From contig DATLBB010000127.1 in assembly GCA_035527155.1 (NCBI GenBank), positions 1 to 13,031 of the forward strand: DNA of 13,031 bases, written 5' to 3'. The translations under genes and the position numbers were made by a program. The number at the start of each line of letters is the position of its first letter. Position 1 is the first letter of the stretch. Source of the stretch: CS2-K091 sp035527155 (GTDB taxonomy: Bacteria > Planctomycetota > Phycisphaerae > Sedimentisphaerales > Anaerobacaceae). The notes beneath the pieces are model-generated. The model saw only the letters and a program-made list of their open reading frames with translations. It was not told the DNA's origin and ran no database searches. Below are positions 7,377 to 13,031 of this stretch, piece by piece.

Positions 7377-9116
7377 ATGTCATCCAAACCTCGCTCTTCG
7401 GCTTCTTCCACCGCTTCTACAGACAAATCCCCTCTCAAGACAGGTGCTCAAATAATCGTCGATACGCTTATCGGGCAGGGCGTCGATACTATATTCGGCT
7501 ATCCTGGCGGTGTGGTTCTGCCTCTCTTTGACAGACTATATGATGCACCCTTCAATTTTATCATTCCGCGACACGAGCAGGGAGCCTGCCACATGGCTGA
7601 TGCTTATGCACGTGCAAGCGGAAAGGTCGGCGTTGTGATCGCAACCAGCGGGCCTGGTGCGTGCAACCTGGTTACCGGCCTTGCTACGGCGAATATGGAC
7701 TCAGTGCCGGTTGTTGCAATAACAGGCCAGGTTCGCACAGAGCTTATAGGAAACGACGCATTCCAGGAAGCCGACACTACCGGCATTACCCGCCCGGTCA
7801 CAAAATACAACTGTATTGTAAAGGACGTTAAAGACCTGGCCCGACTTATTAAGGAAGCGTTCTATATTGCTTCCACGGGCCGGCCTGGGCCGGTGCTCAT
7901 CGATATACCGGTTGACGTTCAGGTCAACAAGACCAGTACAGACGTCTCAGCCAAACTTGAGCTGCCCGGATATCGCGTTCGCGCCAAGGGCCACGCCAGA
8001 CAGATATCAATGGCCGCCGAAGCCATAAACAACTCTAAGCAGCCCGTACTTTATGTCGGCGGCGGCGTTATCAGCGCAAACGCAAGCGAAGAATTAAGAA
8101 CATTGGCCCAAAAAGCGAATCTGCCCGTAACAACGACACTTTTAGGACTGGGAAGTTACGACCAGAGCAGGCCCGAATCACTGGATATGCTCGGGATGCA
8201 CGGAACCGCCTACGCTAATTATGCCGTACAGGAATGCGATTTGTTGATTGCCGTAGGGGCCCGCTTTGACGATAGGGTTACCGGAAAGCTCGATACTTTC
8301 GCTCCGAATGCAAAGATAATCCATATTGATATCGACCCAGCCAGCATATCCAAGAATGTACACGTAGATATTCCTGTTGTAGGTGATGCCAAACTCATAT
8401 TGGCTGAAATGGTCAAGGAAGTAAAGCCACGCCCACGGAAAAGGTGGTTTAGTAAAATCGCCGAGTGGAAGGAAAAGTTTCCACTTCGCTACGACAAAGA
8501 CTCATCGGCGGTCAAGCCGCAGTATGTTATTGATGAGCTTTGCCGTCAGACGAAGGGCCGCGCAATCATAACTACGGGAGTTGGCCAAAATCAAATGTGG
8601 GCCGCCCAGTTTTATCGTTTTAGTTTGCCCAGACAGCTTATCAGCTCAGGCGGACTCGGCACGATGGGCTTCGGTCTACCCGCCGCCATAGGCGCCCAGG
8701 TAGCCAGACCTGATATGACCGTTATTGATATCGACGGCGACCACAGCTTCAATATGACGATGACCGAGCTTCGCACCGCGGTGGAACATAAGCTGCCCAT
8801 AAAGGTCTGTATCCTGAATAATGGGTATATGGGAATGGTTCGACAATGGCAGGAGCTTTTCTATAATAAGCGATATTCCAAAAGCTACCTTTCCAACCCT
8901 GATTATGCAACTGTGGCACGTGCGCTGGGCGCTGTCGGCCAAACCTGTGATAAGAAAGCCGACGTTCCGAAGGTAATCAAGGCGATGCTGGCCGAAAAGA
9001 AGCCTTGTGTAGTTGACTTTAGAATCGAACGGGAAGAAAATGTCTGGCCGATGGTAGCGGCCGGAAAAAGCCTCAATGAGATGGACGGGCTTGATATTTT
9101 GGAAAGGTTAATCTGA
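7377..9116 (+). CDS. ilvB: Acetolactate synthase large (catalytic) subunit
   Basis: ThDP- and FAD-dependent enzyme of branched-chain amino acid synthesis. It joins two pyruvates to acetolactate, or pyruvate and 2-ketobutyrate to acetohydroxybutyrate. It is 579 residues, the usual length. Visible are the ThDP-activating glutamate in PRHEQGA (Glu67), SGPGACNLVTGLA (91-103), GARFDDRVTG (294-303), the Mg-ThDP motif DGDHSF with Asp455 through CILNNG (478-483), and GMVRQWQELFYNKRYS. ATG 7377 is chosen because AAAGGA lies eight bases upstream; the open frame upstream (to GTG 7149) is better explained as leader RNA. The first 20 residues are a Ser/Thr-rich tail. Oddities: GQNQMW at 403-408, where GQHQMW is usual, and GDH where GDG or GDA is usual. 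The small subunit gene follows after 26 bases. Confidence 0.97.
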   Translation: MSSKPRSSASSTASTDKSPLKTGAQIIVDTLIGQGVDTIFGYPGGVVLPLFDRLYDAPFNFIIPRHEQGACHMADAYARASGKVGVVIATSGPGACNLVTGLATANMDSVPVVAITGQVRTELIGNDAFQEADTTGITRPVTKYNCIVKDVKDLARLIKEAFYIASTGRPGPVLIDIPVDVQVNKTSTDVSAKLELPGYRVRAKGHARQISMAAEAINNSKQPVLYVGGGVISANASEELRTLAQKANLPVTTTLLGLGSYDQSRPESLDMLGMHGTAYANYAVQECDLLIAVGARFDDRVTGKLDTFAPNAKIIHIDIDPASISKNVHVDIPVVGDAKLILAEMVKEVKPRPRKRWFSKIAEWKEKFPLRYDKDSSAVKPQYVIDELCRQTKGRAIITTGVGQNQMWAAQFYRFSLPRQLISSGGLGTMGFGLPAAIGAQVARPDMTVIDIDGDHSFNMTMTELRTAVEHKLPIKVCILNNGYMGMVRQWQELFYNKRYSKSYLSNPDYATVARALGAVGQTCDKKADVPKVIKAMLAEKKPCVVDFRIEREENVWPMVAAGKSLNEMDGLDILERLI

Positions 9117-9142
9117 ATTGAGCTTGGAAAGCGGTTTGAAAA

Positions 9143-9631
9143 ATGAAGCATATAATAAGTGCATTAGTTGAAAACAAGCCCGGCGTCCTGGCACATGTTG
9201 CCGGTATGTTTGCCGCACGGGCCTTTAATATCGACTCGCTTGTTGTTGGCCGAACAGAGGACCCAAAGTTGAGCCGAATGACGATTGTCGTTGTCGGCGA
9301 TGACAGGGTCGTTGAGCAGGTCCGAAAACAGTTGGCCAAGGTTGTTCCCGTTGTGAAGGTCCAGGATTTCGCCGGTGAGCCGGTGGTGGCCCGCGATTTG
9401 ATGCTTATCAGCATCTCGGCGCCGCCGGAAAAACGGCCGGAAATTTTATCATTAATAGAAATGTTCAAGGGAAAAGTTGTGGACCTCGGCCCAAAGTTTA
9501 TTATGGTCGAAGTCAGCGGGCCTGAGGCCAAAATCGAGGCGTTCATAAATGCCTGCAAGCCTTATGGTATTAAGAACGTCGCCAGGACCGGTACAATCGC
9601 AATGCCCCGAGCGGCAAAAACAGAGCAGTAG
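9143..9631 (+). CDS. ilvN: Acetolactate synthase small (regulatory) subunit
   Basis: A 162-residue protein, normal length for IlvN/IlvH. The N-terminal ACT domain (about 3-74) begins HIISALVENKPGVLAHVAG and includes FAARAFNIDSL (23-33), the conserved valine-binding and interface region. The C-terminal ALS regulatory domain spans about 80-158 (ARDLMLISI, then FKGKVVDLGPKFIMVEVSG). By family it binds IlvB, raises its activity and gives feedback inhibition by valine or other branched-chain amino acids. It starts 26 bases after ilvB with a weak GGAAAG about 11 bases upstream, so it is almost surely in the same transcript under the ilvB leader. The symbol ilvH would be equally valid. Confidence 0.96.
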   Translation: MKHIISALVENKPGVLAHVAGMFAARAFNIDSLVVGRTEDPKLSRMTIVVVGDDRVVEQVRKQLAKVVPVVKVQDFAGEPVVARDLMLISISAPPEKRPEILSLIEMFKGKVVDLGPKFIMVEVSGPEAKIEAFINACKPYGIKNVARTGTIAMPRAAKTEQ

Positions 9632-9744
9632 CTCATACTGTGTCGGTTTTTGCACAATACGCACCAATATCTCCAGCAGAAGTAAATTTCTTGCCTAACG
9701 GGTACTTTAAACCCGGATTTCCCGGATGAAGTCTAATCTTGTGG

Positions 9745-9763
9745 CACGGGCATCCTGCCCGTG
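9745..9763. repeat. REP-like palindrome (CACGGGC / GCCCGTG)
   Basis: A perfect 7-bp inverted repeat with a five-base loop (ATCCT 9752-9756). The form GGCACGGGC, short loop, GCCCGTG resembles dispersed extragenic palindromes I know from several bacterial phyla. The copy number in this genome cannot be seen from one window. It could also act as a processing or stability hairpin at the 3' end of the ilvBN message. Confidence 0.65.
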
Positions 9764-9764
9764 T

Positions 9765-9848
9765 GTAATAAATAAGGCTTAATTTGCCACAGATAAAGCG
9801 TTATCCGTAATAAATAAGGCTTAATATGTCGCAGATGGAGCTTTACCT
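9765..9848. repeat. 42-bp tandem direct repeat, two copies
   Basis: Copy 1 is 9765-9806 and copy 2 is 9807-9848. The first 19 bases, starting GTAATAAATAAGGCTTAAT, are identical; I count 34 of 42 identical overall. Copy 1 contains a small hairpin, GATAA 9792-9796 with TTATC 9801-9805, that copy 2 does not keep. A possible degenerate third remnant (GTAAGGC) follows near 9857. Confidence 0.8.
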
Positions 9849-9883
9849 GTCGCAAAGTAAGGCACTCTAACAAAACCAAATTT

Positions 9884-9933
9884 GTCATTCCGAGCGCAGC
9901 CGAGGAATCTATTCAAATAATCCCGCGAAGCGG
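9884..9933. repeat. Dispersed repeat of the CATTCCGAG...GAGGAATCT type
   Basis: 9884-9910 reads GTCATTCCGAGCGCAGCC then GAGGAATCT, with ATTCC 9887-9891 able to pair with GGAAT 9904-9908. This wording is shared by small intergenic repeats found in many bacterial genomes. It is followed by CCGC 9923-9926 and GCGG 9930-9933 around GAA, likely part of the same element. Confidence 0.6.
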
Positions 9934-10009
9934 CTCCTCATTTTGAAGTCAGGTTTTGCTTGTTTTAACGGTATTTATATGTTATTATGGGACAAAAGTT
10001 GAGCGGTAG

Positions 10010-10027
10010 GGTGGGGCTTGCCCCACC
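10010..10027. repeat. GC-rich palindrome GGTGGGG / CCCCACC
   Basis: A perfect 7-bp stem with a CTTG tetraloop (10017-10020). On the plus strand it is followed by ATTGTTTCT, so it could serve as a poor terminator for ilvBN. The wording also matches common dispersed palindromes. It lies 33 bases upstream of the next promoter. Confidence 0.6.
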
Positions 10028-10059
10028 ATTGTTTCTAAAAAAAATATCATTTTTTTCCC

Positions 10060-10087
10060 TTGACTTTTAGAGCAGAGAACATACAAT
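10060..10087 (+). promoter_or_regulatory. Predicted promoter of the secreted-protein gene
   Basis: TTGACT (10060-10065), 16-base spacer, TACAAT (10082-10087); each box matches the sigma-70 consensus in five of six positions. The predicted start near 10094 gives a leader of about 200 nt before ATG 10298. A TATAAT at 10275-10280 is too close to the Shine-Dalgarno to be the main -10. Confidence 0.55.
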
Positions 10088-10101
10088 TATTCTGCTTTCA
10101 C

Positions 10102-10200
10102 TGATGGAGAACATCAACGAAGAGAGAAAAATGCTGCAATCGCTTGGCGTGCCTTGAGTTAGCACGATATAGCGGTGCCCTTTTTAGTGCGCCGCGATTG
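10102..10200 (+). promoter_or_regulatory. Structured leader with three-way-junction fold upstream of the secreted-protein gene
   Basis: TGATG 10102-10106 pairs with CATCA 10112-10116. Downstream, CAATCGC 10137-10143 pairs perfectly with GCGATTG 10194-10200 and closes a junction containing CGTGC 10148-10152 with GCACG 10162-10166, and GGTGC 10174-10178 with GCGCC 10189-10193 (one G-U). It could be a cis-regulatory RNA or a small inserted palindromic element. A 17-codon ORF from ATG 10103 runs into it without a ribosome binding site and is not called. Confidence 0.45.
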
Positions 10201-10297
10201 GAAAGAAGATAATGCTTATGAGATGACATATTGGTTTTTTCAGGATTGGTGCAATTCGTATTAAGAACAGAAACTATAATTTGAAAGGAACAAGAAA

Positions 10298-11725
10298 ATG
10301 AAAAAACAGTATTTGACAATTTGTATGGCTGGGTTAGTGTTGATCTCAACAGCATTTGCTGAACCTGTTGATTTTGATAATTTACAAATAGCCTCCACTA
10401 CTTATGGTACGGTTGCAGATGAGGGGAACCCTCGATTAATGGCCGCTTATAACAACAAGATTTACTTCATTGTTTCAAATGATGGGAGTGCTACTCCATC
10501 AAAAGTGTGTTGCTATACCCCCTCGGATGGATGGTCGAATTCCGTAAATCATTCGATTATTGAAGAAACAACTGGAAAATTTGTAACGTTACGACAGATA
10601 AATAACTTACTTTACTTCTCAGACAATCTTGGCAATGTGTACTCTTACAATGGAACTTCACTTACGGAGATGTCCGGGACACCTTTTACGGTGAGTGATT
10701 ATGTTTCATCAATTGGGGAGTTCGATGGATTGATGTATTTTGGCACTTCTACAAGCAATATCTTTCGGTATGATGGATCCACTTGTGAACGAGTTTATGA
10801 AGTTACCGAGGATAGGTCATCTATAATAGATATGGTTGCCTGGCAGCAGGATGGGTATTTTTATGTCTCTGTCGGACCTGAAAGAGTATGTTGTCCGCCC
10901 ACTGGATATGTCATAAGGTCAAGTAGTGGAGATGATTCTTCTTGGGAAATAGTTTTTCAGGGGTTTTGGAGTGCCCAGCTTTTCATGCCAACTGCGGATT
11001 ACCTTTATGCTGCTGTTATGGATACGGCGTATTCACACAGCAGCACTGTCCGCAAAAGTAGCGATGGAACAACTTTTCCTATTATCTATCCAAGTGATGG
11101 TCAATATAAGCGAGCTTGGGGATCATTTTACTACGATGGGATAGCCTATTTTTTTACAGGTGACCGTAGTGGCGGACTTGGAGAAAGAATTCTTGATGAT
11201 AATGGATCTGTGAGTCGTACAATAAATCAAAACTGGGTGATAACACAAGCTGTAGAATTAAATGGCGAAGTTTATGCTTTGGCGTCAGATTCTATTGATG
11301 CTGGTTCTATACCAGCAGATGTATATTTGATAACGACAGTTCCCGAGCCAGTGATTGAAGCCCTTATTGACATCGACCCTGACACTCTCAACAAGAAAAG
11401 CCATGGCAAGTGGATAACTGTATACATTACATTGCCCGATGGTTTTGATGTCGGAACAATTGACACTTCGAGCATTGCAATCACGTCGCTAATTGGTGAA
11501 ACCTGTGATCCACAGTATGCACAAGAAGCAGACCTCAGCTTTACGCCTCAAGTTGGTGATAGAGACGAGGATGGCATTTTGGACCTTACAGTGAAATTTG
11601 ATCGTCAGGTGCTGCTGGCTAATCTATGCTTAGATGATGTTAGCATAACGATAGAAGGTGAATTGACAACAGGTGAGCTTTTCAGTGGAAGTGACAGCAT
11701 ACGAATAATTGACCGAGGAAAGTAA
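10298..11725 (+). CDS. Secreted beta-propeller-like repeat protein with C-terminal IDIDPDTLN-type module
   Basis: A 475-residue exported protein. Residues 1-21 are a classic Sec signal peptide (KK, hydrophobic core AGLVLIS, cleavage after AFA before EP). Residues about 30-345 contain roughly seven spaced copies of a short strand pattern such as NNKIYFIVSNDG, NNLLYFSDNLGNVYSYNG, DGLMYFGTSTSNIFRYDG, DGIAYFFTGD and NGEVYALASD, as in Kelch/Tachylectin-like beta-propellers. Residues about 354-472 form a separate module starting ALIDIDPDTLNKKSHGKW and containing the calcium-loop-like DRDEDGILDL (421-430) and a closing SDSIRII. I recognise similar modules at the ends of planctomycete and archaeal extracellular proteins; their function is unknown to me. 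AAAGGA eight bases upstream supports ATG 10298. No catalytic motif is visible; a binding or surface role is an inference. Confidence 0.85.
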   Translation: MKKQYLTICMAGLVLISTAFAEPVDFDNLQIASTTYGTVADEGNPRLMAAYNNKIYFIVSNDGSATPSKVCCYTPSDGWSNSVNHSIIEETTGKFVTLRQINNLLYFSDNLGNVYSYNGTSLTEMSGTPFTVSDYVSSIGEFDGLMYFGTSTSNIFRYDGSTCERVYEVTEDRSSIIDMVAWQQDGYFYVSVGPERVCCPPTGYVIRSSSGDDSSWEIVFQGFWSAQLFMPTADYLYAAVMDTAYSHSSTVRKSSDGTTFPIIYPSDGQYKRAWGSFYYDGIAYFFTGDRSGGLGERILDDNGSVSRTINQNWVITQAVELNGEVYALASDSIDAGSIPADVYLITTVPEPVIEALIDIDPDTLNKKSHGKWITVYITLPDGFDVGTIDTSSIAITSLIGETCDPQYAQEADLSFTPQVGDRDEDGILDLTVKFDRQVLLANLCLDDVSITIEGELTTGELFSGSDSIRIIDRGK

Positions 11726-11756
11726 AACCAACGCCGTGTTTCTACAGACTGTAACG

Positions 11757-11798
11757 GAGCCGTGAGGACACTGATAATACTCACGGCTCTACTTTGTT
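11757..11798 (+). terminator. Probable transcription terminator after the secreted-protein gene
   Basis: A perfect 10-bp stem, GAGCCGTGAG 11757-11766 with CTCACGGCTC 11780-11789, with a 13-base loop, then the T-rich TACTTTGTT. It sits 31 bases after the stop codon, the expected place. The T tract is interrupted, so it may leak. Confidence 0.65.
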
Positions 11799-11921
11799 GG
11801 TGGTCTGGCTTTACAAAGGAAACACAGGGCAAAATAGCTTTGACTGTTGAGTGAAAAAGCGGATTTCCGGTCCTGTTTCCACAGGGAAAGGAATTTTTCG
11901 CAACAATGATAACGCGTGTAT

Positions 11922-11954
11922 GAGCGCGAGAATATATTGTTTGCGCTCTTTTTT
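11922..11954 (+). terminator. Intrinsic terminator (GAGCGC / GCGCTC + T6)
   Basis: GAGCGC 11922-11927 pairs with GCGCTC 11943-11948 and is followed at once by six T (11949-11954). A competing pairing exists between GAGCG-C-GAGAA (11922-11932, C bulged) and TTCTCGCTC (11953-11961), which would remove the terminator stem. This is either chance or an antiterminator arrangement. Confidence 0.55.
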
Positions 11955-12158
11955 CTCGCTCTTTTCACATTGAATCGCTTCGGATTCTCTCTAAAGTTTC
12001 TCAAGCTCAGAATGAGCGCAGATCCCGCACCAATTTTGTTTTGCGTGGACAATCTTCGAAATCCCCTTGTCCGACATATCTTTAGCGACGGCGGATGTTC
12101 TCTGCCTTCCCTCCGTAGCCCGCAGAGCGAAGGATGGGTTTAGAATTTCGAGTTTAGC
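11955..12158. other. Gene-free stretch with several short hairpins; possible small RNA
   Basis: No frame here has a ribosome binding site or recognisable protein. Local plus-strand hairpins include GAATC 11972-11976 with GATTC 11983-11987, GCTC 12005-12008 with GAGC 12014-12017, GGACAA 12047-12052 with TTGTCC 12067-12072, and CTCTGC 12100-12105 with GCAGAG 12122-12127. They lie between two intrinsic terminators, so a non-coding transcript ending at about 12193 is possible. I see no convincing promoter for it. Confidence 0.35.
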
Positions 12159-12193
12159 AAGGGCCGTAAGTTTAACGCTTATAGCCCTTTTTT
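12159..12193 (+). terminator. Strong intrinsic terminator on the plus strand
   Basis: AAGGGC 12159-12164 pairs with GCCCTT 12184-12189, and inside it GTAAG 12166-12170 pairs with CTTAT 12178-12182 (one G-U). Six T follow the GCCC (12188-12193), then G and five more T. On the minus strand there is no T tract, so it does not serve the toxin-antitoxin operon to its right. The transcript it ends is not identified. Confidence 0.7.
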
Positions 12194-12280
12194 GTTTTTG
12201 GCAGGGTGGGATTTACACAAACATCTTTTTGTCGGCGGCCAAAGCCATTTGTTGAAAATTTGAAGTTTTAATCCGAATAA

Positions 12281-12448
12281 TCAAGCCTTTGAGGCCATTT
12301 TGATTTTTAAACCATATTTTTTTATGACCTCTGCTGACTCTTCATGGAGTTTCTTAATTCGTTCACGCGGAGACAGGTTCTTTTCCTTTTCAGAAATACT
12401 TTCCTGAATCTGATGAATTTCCCGCATTGGTTTTGGTTCTTTAGTCAT
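12281..12448 (-). CDS. Small helical protein, candidate antitoxin of the PIN-domain toxin
   Basis: A 55-codon gene reading leftward from ATG 12446-12448 to TGA 12281-12283. Its start overlaps the toxin stop by 8 bases. It has a strong Shine-Dalgarno, GGGAGG (plus-strand 12458-12463), nine bases before the ATG and inside the toxin gene, which makes it a real gene rather than a chance frame. The product is highly charged and probably all helical: EIHQIQESI near residues 10-18, SPRERIKKLHEESAEVI near 26-42, and a basic end KYGLKIKM. It has no recognisable DNA-binding fold such as MazE/AbrB or ribbon-helix-helix. Small genes of this kind next to PIN-domain genes are the usual antitoxins, so that role is inferred from position, size and coupling. 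Confidence 0.72.
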   Translation of the reverse strand: MTKEPKPMREIHQIQESISEKEKNLSPRERIKKLHEESAEVIKKYGLKIKMASKA

Positions 12449-12923
12449 CTTCTATTACCTCCCACGGCGTACAAATATCTATAGCCTTATATCCGAGCAG
12501 TGTATTAACACCGGTTACTTCAACTCTTGTTTTGTGCTTTACCAAATGTTTAAAGTTCCAGCTTACCAAAATATCAAGCCCTTTGACACTGGCCAATGCA
12601 ATATGCAAAGCGTCATCTCTGTAAACAGCGGGTATAATTCCCTCTGCGATATACTTATCTGCCAGCCTGTCGATTTCTTCATCGACCGACAAAACCTCAT
12701 TAAAGTCGGTATTATCAACAAGTTCGAGCAAATTCTCGCGTTTGACCTCATCTCGCGTATTGCCCAGCTCACGGATTACAACATCTGAAATATATCCTTC
12801 ACACCTGCCTTTGTTGATTTCCTTAATCAGTTTAAGTGTAATATTTCTGTAGTCATCGGAAATATCTTTCGACAAGGCAAAACTAATAACCGATGTATCA
12901 AGATATAACGCGATTTTTCTCAT
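12441..12923 (-). CDS. PIN-domain protein, VapC-like ribonuclease toxin
   Basis: A 160-residue PIN-domain protein. The N-terminal LYLDTSVISFAL carries the first metal-binding aspartate (Asp9). The other expected acidic positions are Glu52 in VIRELGNT and Asp104 in YRDDALHIA, followed by LDILVSWNFKHLV (117-129). PIN toxins cleave RNA with Mg2+ and are normally blocked by a cognate antitoxin. ATG 12923 has no Shine-Dalgarno; the predicted transcription start falls on or next to its A, so the message is probably leaderless. The 55-residue putative antitoxin overlaps its 3' end by 8 bases, so the order is toxin first, opposite to typical vapBC. I do not give the symbol vapC because the partner is not a recognised VapB. 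Confidence 0.88.
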   Translation of the reverse strand: MRKIALYLDTSVISFALSKDISDDYRNITLKLIKEINKGRCEGYISDVVIRELGNTRDEVKRENLLELVDNTDFNEVLSVDEEIDRLADKYIAEGIIPAVYRDDALHIALASVKGLDILVSWNFKHLVKHKTRVEVTGVNTLLGYKAIDICTPWEVIEDD

Positions 12924-12925
12924 AT

Positions 12926-12959
12926 TCTGATTATATCAGATATTGCCGCGTTTTAACAA
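12926..12959 (-). promoter_or_regulatory. Promoter with palindromic operator for the PIN-toxin operon
   Basis: On the minus strand: TTGTTA (-35, plus-strand 12954-12959), 18-base spacer, TGA plus perfect TATAAT (-10, 12930-12935). The -10 is embedded in a perfect inverted repeat, TCTGAT 12926-12931 and ATCAGA 12935-12940 around TAT, so a protein bound there would block the promoter, as in autoregulated toxin-antitoxin operons. The -10 ends seven bases before the toxin ATG, predicting a leaderless transcript. Confidence 0.65.
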
Positions 12960-13031
12960 ATTATTTTCTGCTTGACATTTTATCGCCCTGCTGACATCTT
13001 AACCGGCAACGCTTTTGCTGCTTTTATTAGG

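Larger units (their letters stand above)
9632..10059. other. Gene-free spacer rich in small repeats
   Basis: No convincing reading frame was found on either strand. After ilvN there is a small hairpin, CGGGT 9699-9703 with ACCCG 9711-9715, but only GGATTT follows, so it is at best a weak terminator. The rest is a string of palindromic and tandem repeats, listed separately, which looks like accumulated dispersed repeats rather than a decayed gene. Confidence 0.6.

Noticed and set aside
10101..10130. Hammerhead ribozyme core (CTGATGG ... CGAAG)
   Set aside because: The invariant CTGATGA is CTGATGG, the intervening stem does not close the core properly, and no flanking stems I/III are found.
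10098..10355. 85-codon minus-strand frame over the secreted-protein start
   Set aside because: It overlaps the signal peptide and ribosome binding site of a well-supported gene and resembles no protein I know; it is better read as the reverse of the palindromic leader.
11340..11351. PEP-CTERM-like sorting motif (VPEPV) in the secreted protein
   Set aside because: It lies 125 residues from the end, is not followed by a membrane helix and basic tail, and simply precedes another folded module.
11789..12143. Overlapping frames on both strands (minus 11789-12052, plus 11916-12143)
   Set aside because: Neither has a ribosome binding site or recognisable domain, they overlap each other, and the plus frame runs through a terminator hairpin. 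The plus frame's end (SLPSLRSPQSEGWV) looks like a translated dispersed repeat.
12972..13031. Plus-strand promoter (TTGACA 12972-12977), or the end of a minus-strand gene at the window edge
   Set aside because: No acceptable -10 follows the TTGACA. The ten-codon minus frame at the edge is too short to support a gene.
1..13031. tRNA, rRNA, CRISPR array, insertion sequence or prophage genes
   Set aside because: No cloverleaf, no spaced identical repeats, and no transposase, integrase or phage gene could be found in any frame; the 42-bp tandem pair has no spacers.

Overview
The window looks like a piece of an environmental bacterial chromosome. It is probably from Planctomycetota (Phycisphaerae-like) or a similar uncultured lineage. 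That placement is inference, based on: loosely packed genes with moderate-GC housekeeping loci; a secreted beta-propeller-like protein with a C-terminal module seen in planctomycete and archaeal extracellular proteins; and small dispersed palindromic repeats. Promoters that can be recognised are ordinary sigma-70 types (TATAAT, in two cases preceded by TGA).

Region 1 (1-6621, plus strand) is a close-packed run of six genes: the 3' end of an unrecognised gene, mtnA (methylthioribose-1-phosphate isomerase), a methyltransferase/GT2 glycosyltransferase fusion, a second class I methyltransferase, an AT-rich FkbM-type methyltransferase, and a multi-pass GT-C-type membrane glycosyltransferase. The GT2 half is of the dolichyl-phosphate-mannose-synthase type, which makes polyprenyl-phosphate sugars. 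GT-C enzymes use such lipid-linked sugars outside the membrane. Together with three methyltransferase domains this suggests a cassette for making, transferring and methylating a surface glycan.

Region 2 (6653-9631) is housekeeping. A small NifU-type Fe-S scaffold gene on the minus strand is divergent from ilvB-ilvN (acetolactate synthase large and small subunits). ilvB has a near-consensus promoter about 240 nt ahead of its start codon. The leader between them can fold almost end to end into perfect helices, including a closed three-way junction. This is the best candidate in the window for an undescribed regulatory RNA.

Region 3 (9632-10297) has no convincing gene. It holds several palindromic repeats, a 42-bp tandem duplication, and a promoter followed by a second three-way-junction-like leader. 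It leads into region 4 (10298-11725), a secreted repeat protein.

Region 4 is followed by about 550 bases without a clear gene (11726-12280). These contain three plus-strand hairpin/T-tract terminators. The right end (12281-12959, minus strand) is a compact toxin-antitoxin-like operon with the PIN-domain (VapC-like) toxin first. It appears to be transcribed leaderlessly from a promoter whose -10 box lies inside a perfect palindrome. The toxin gene overlaps by 8 bp a 55-codon downstream gene that has its own strong Shine-Dalgarno sequence.
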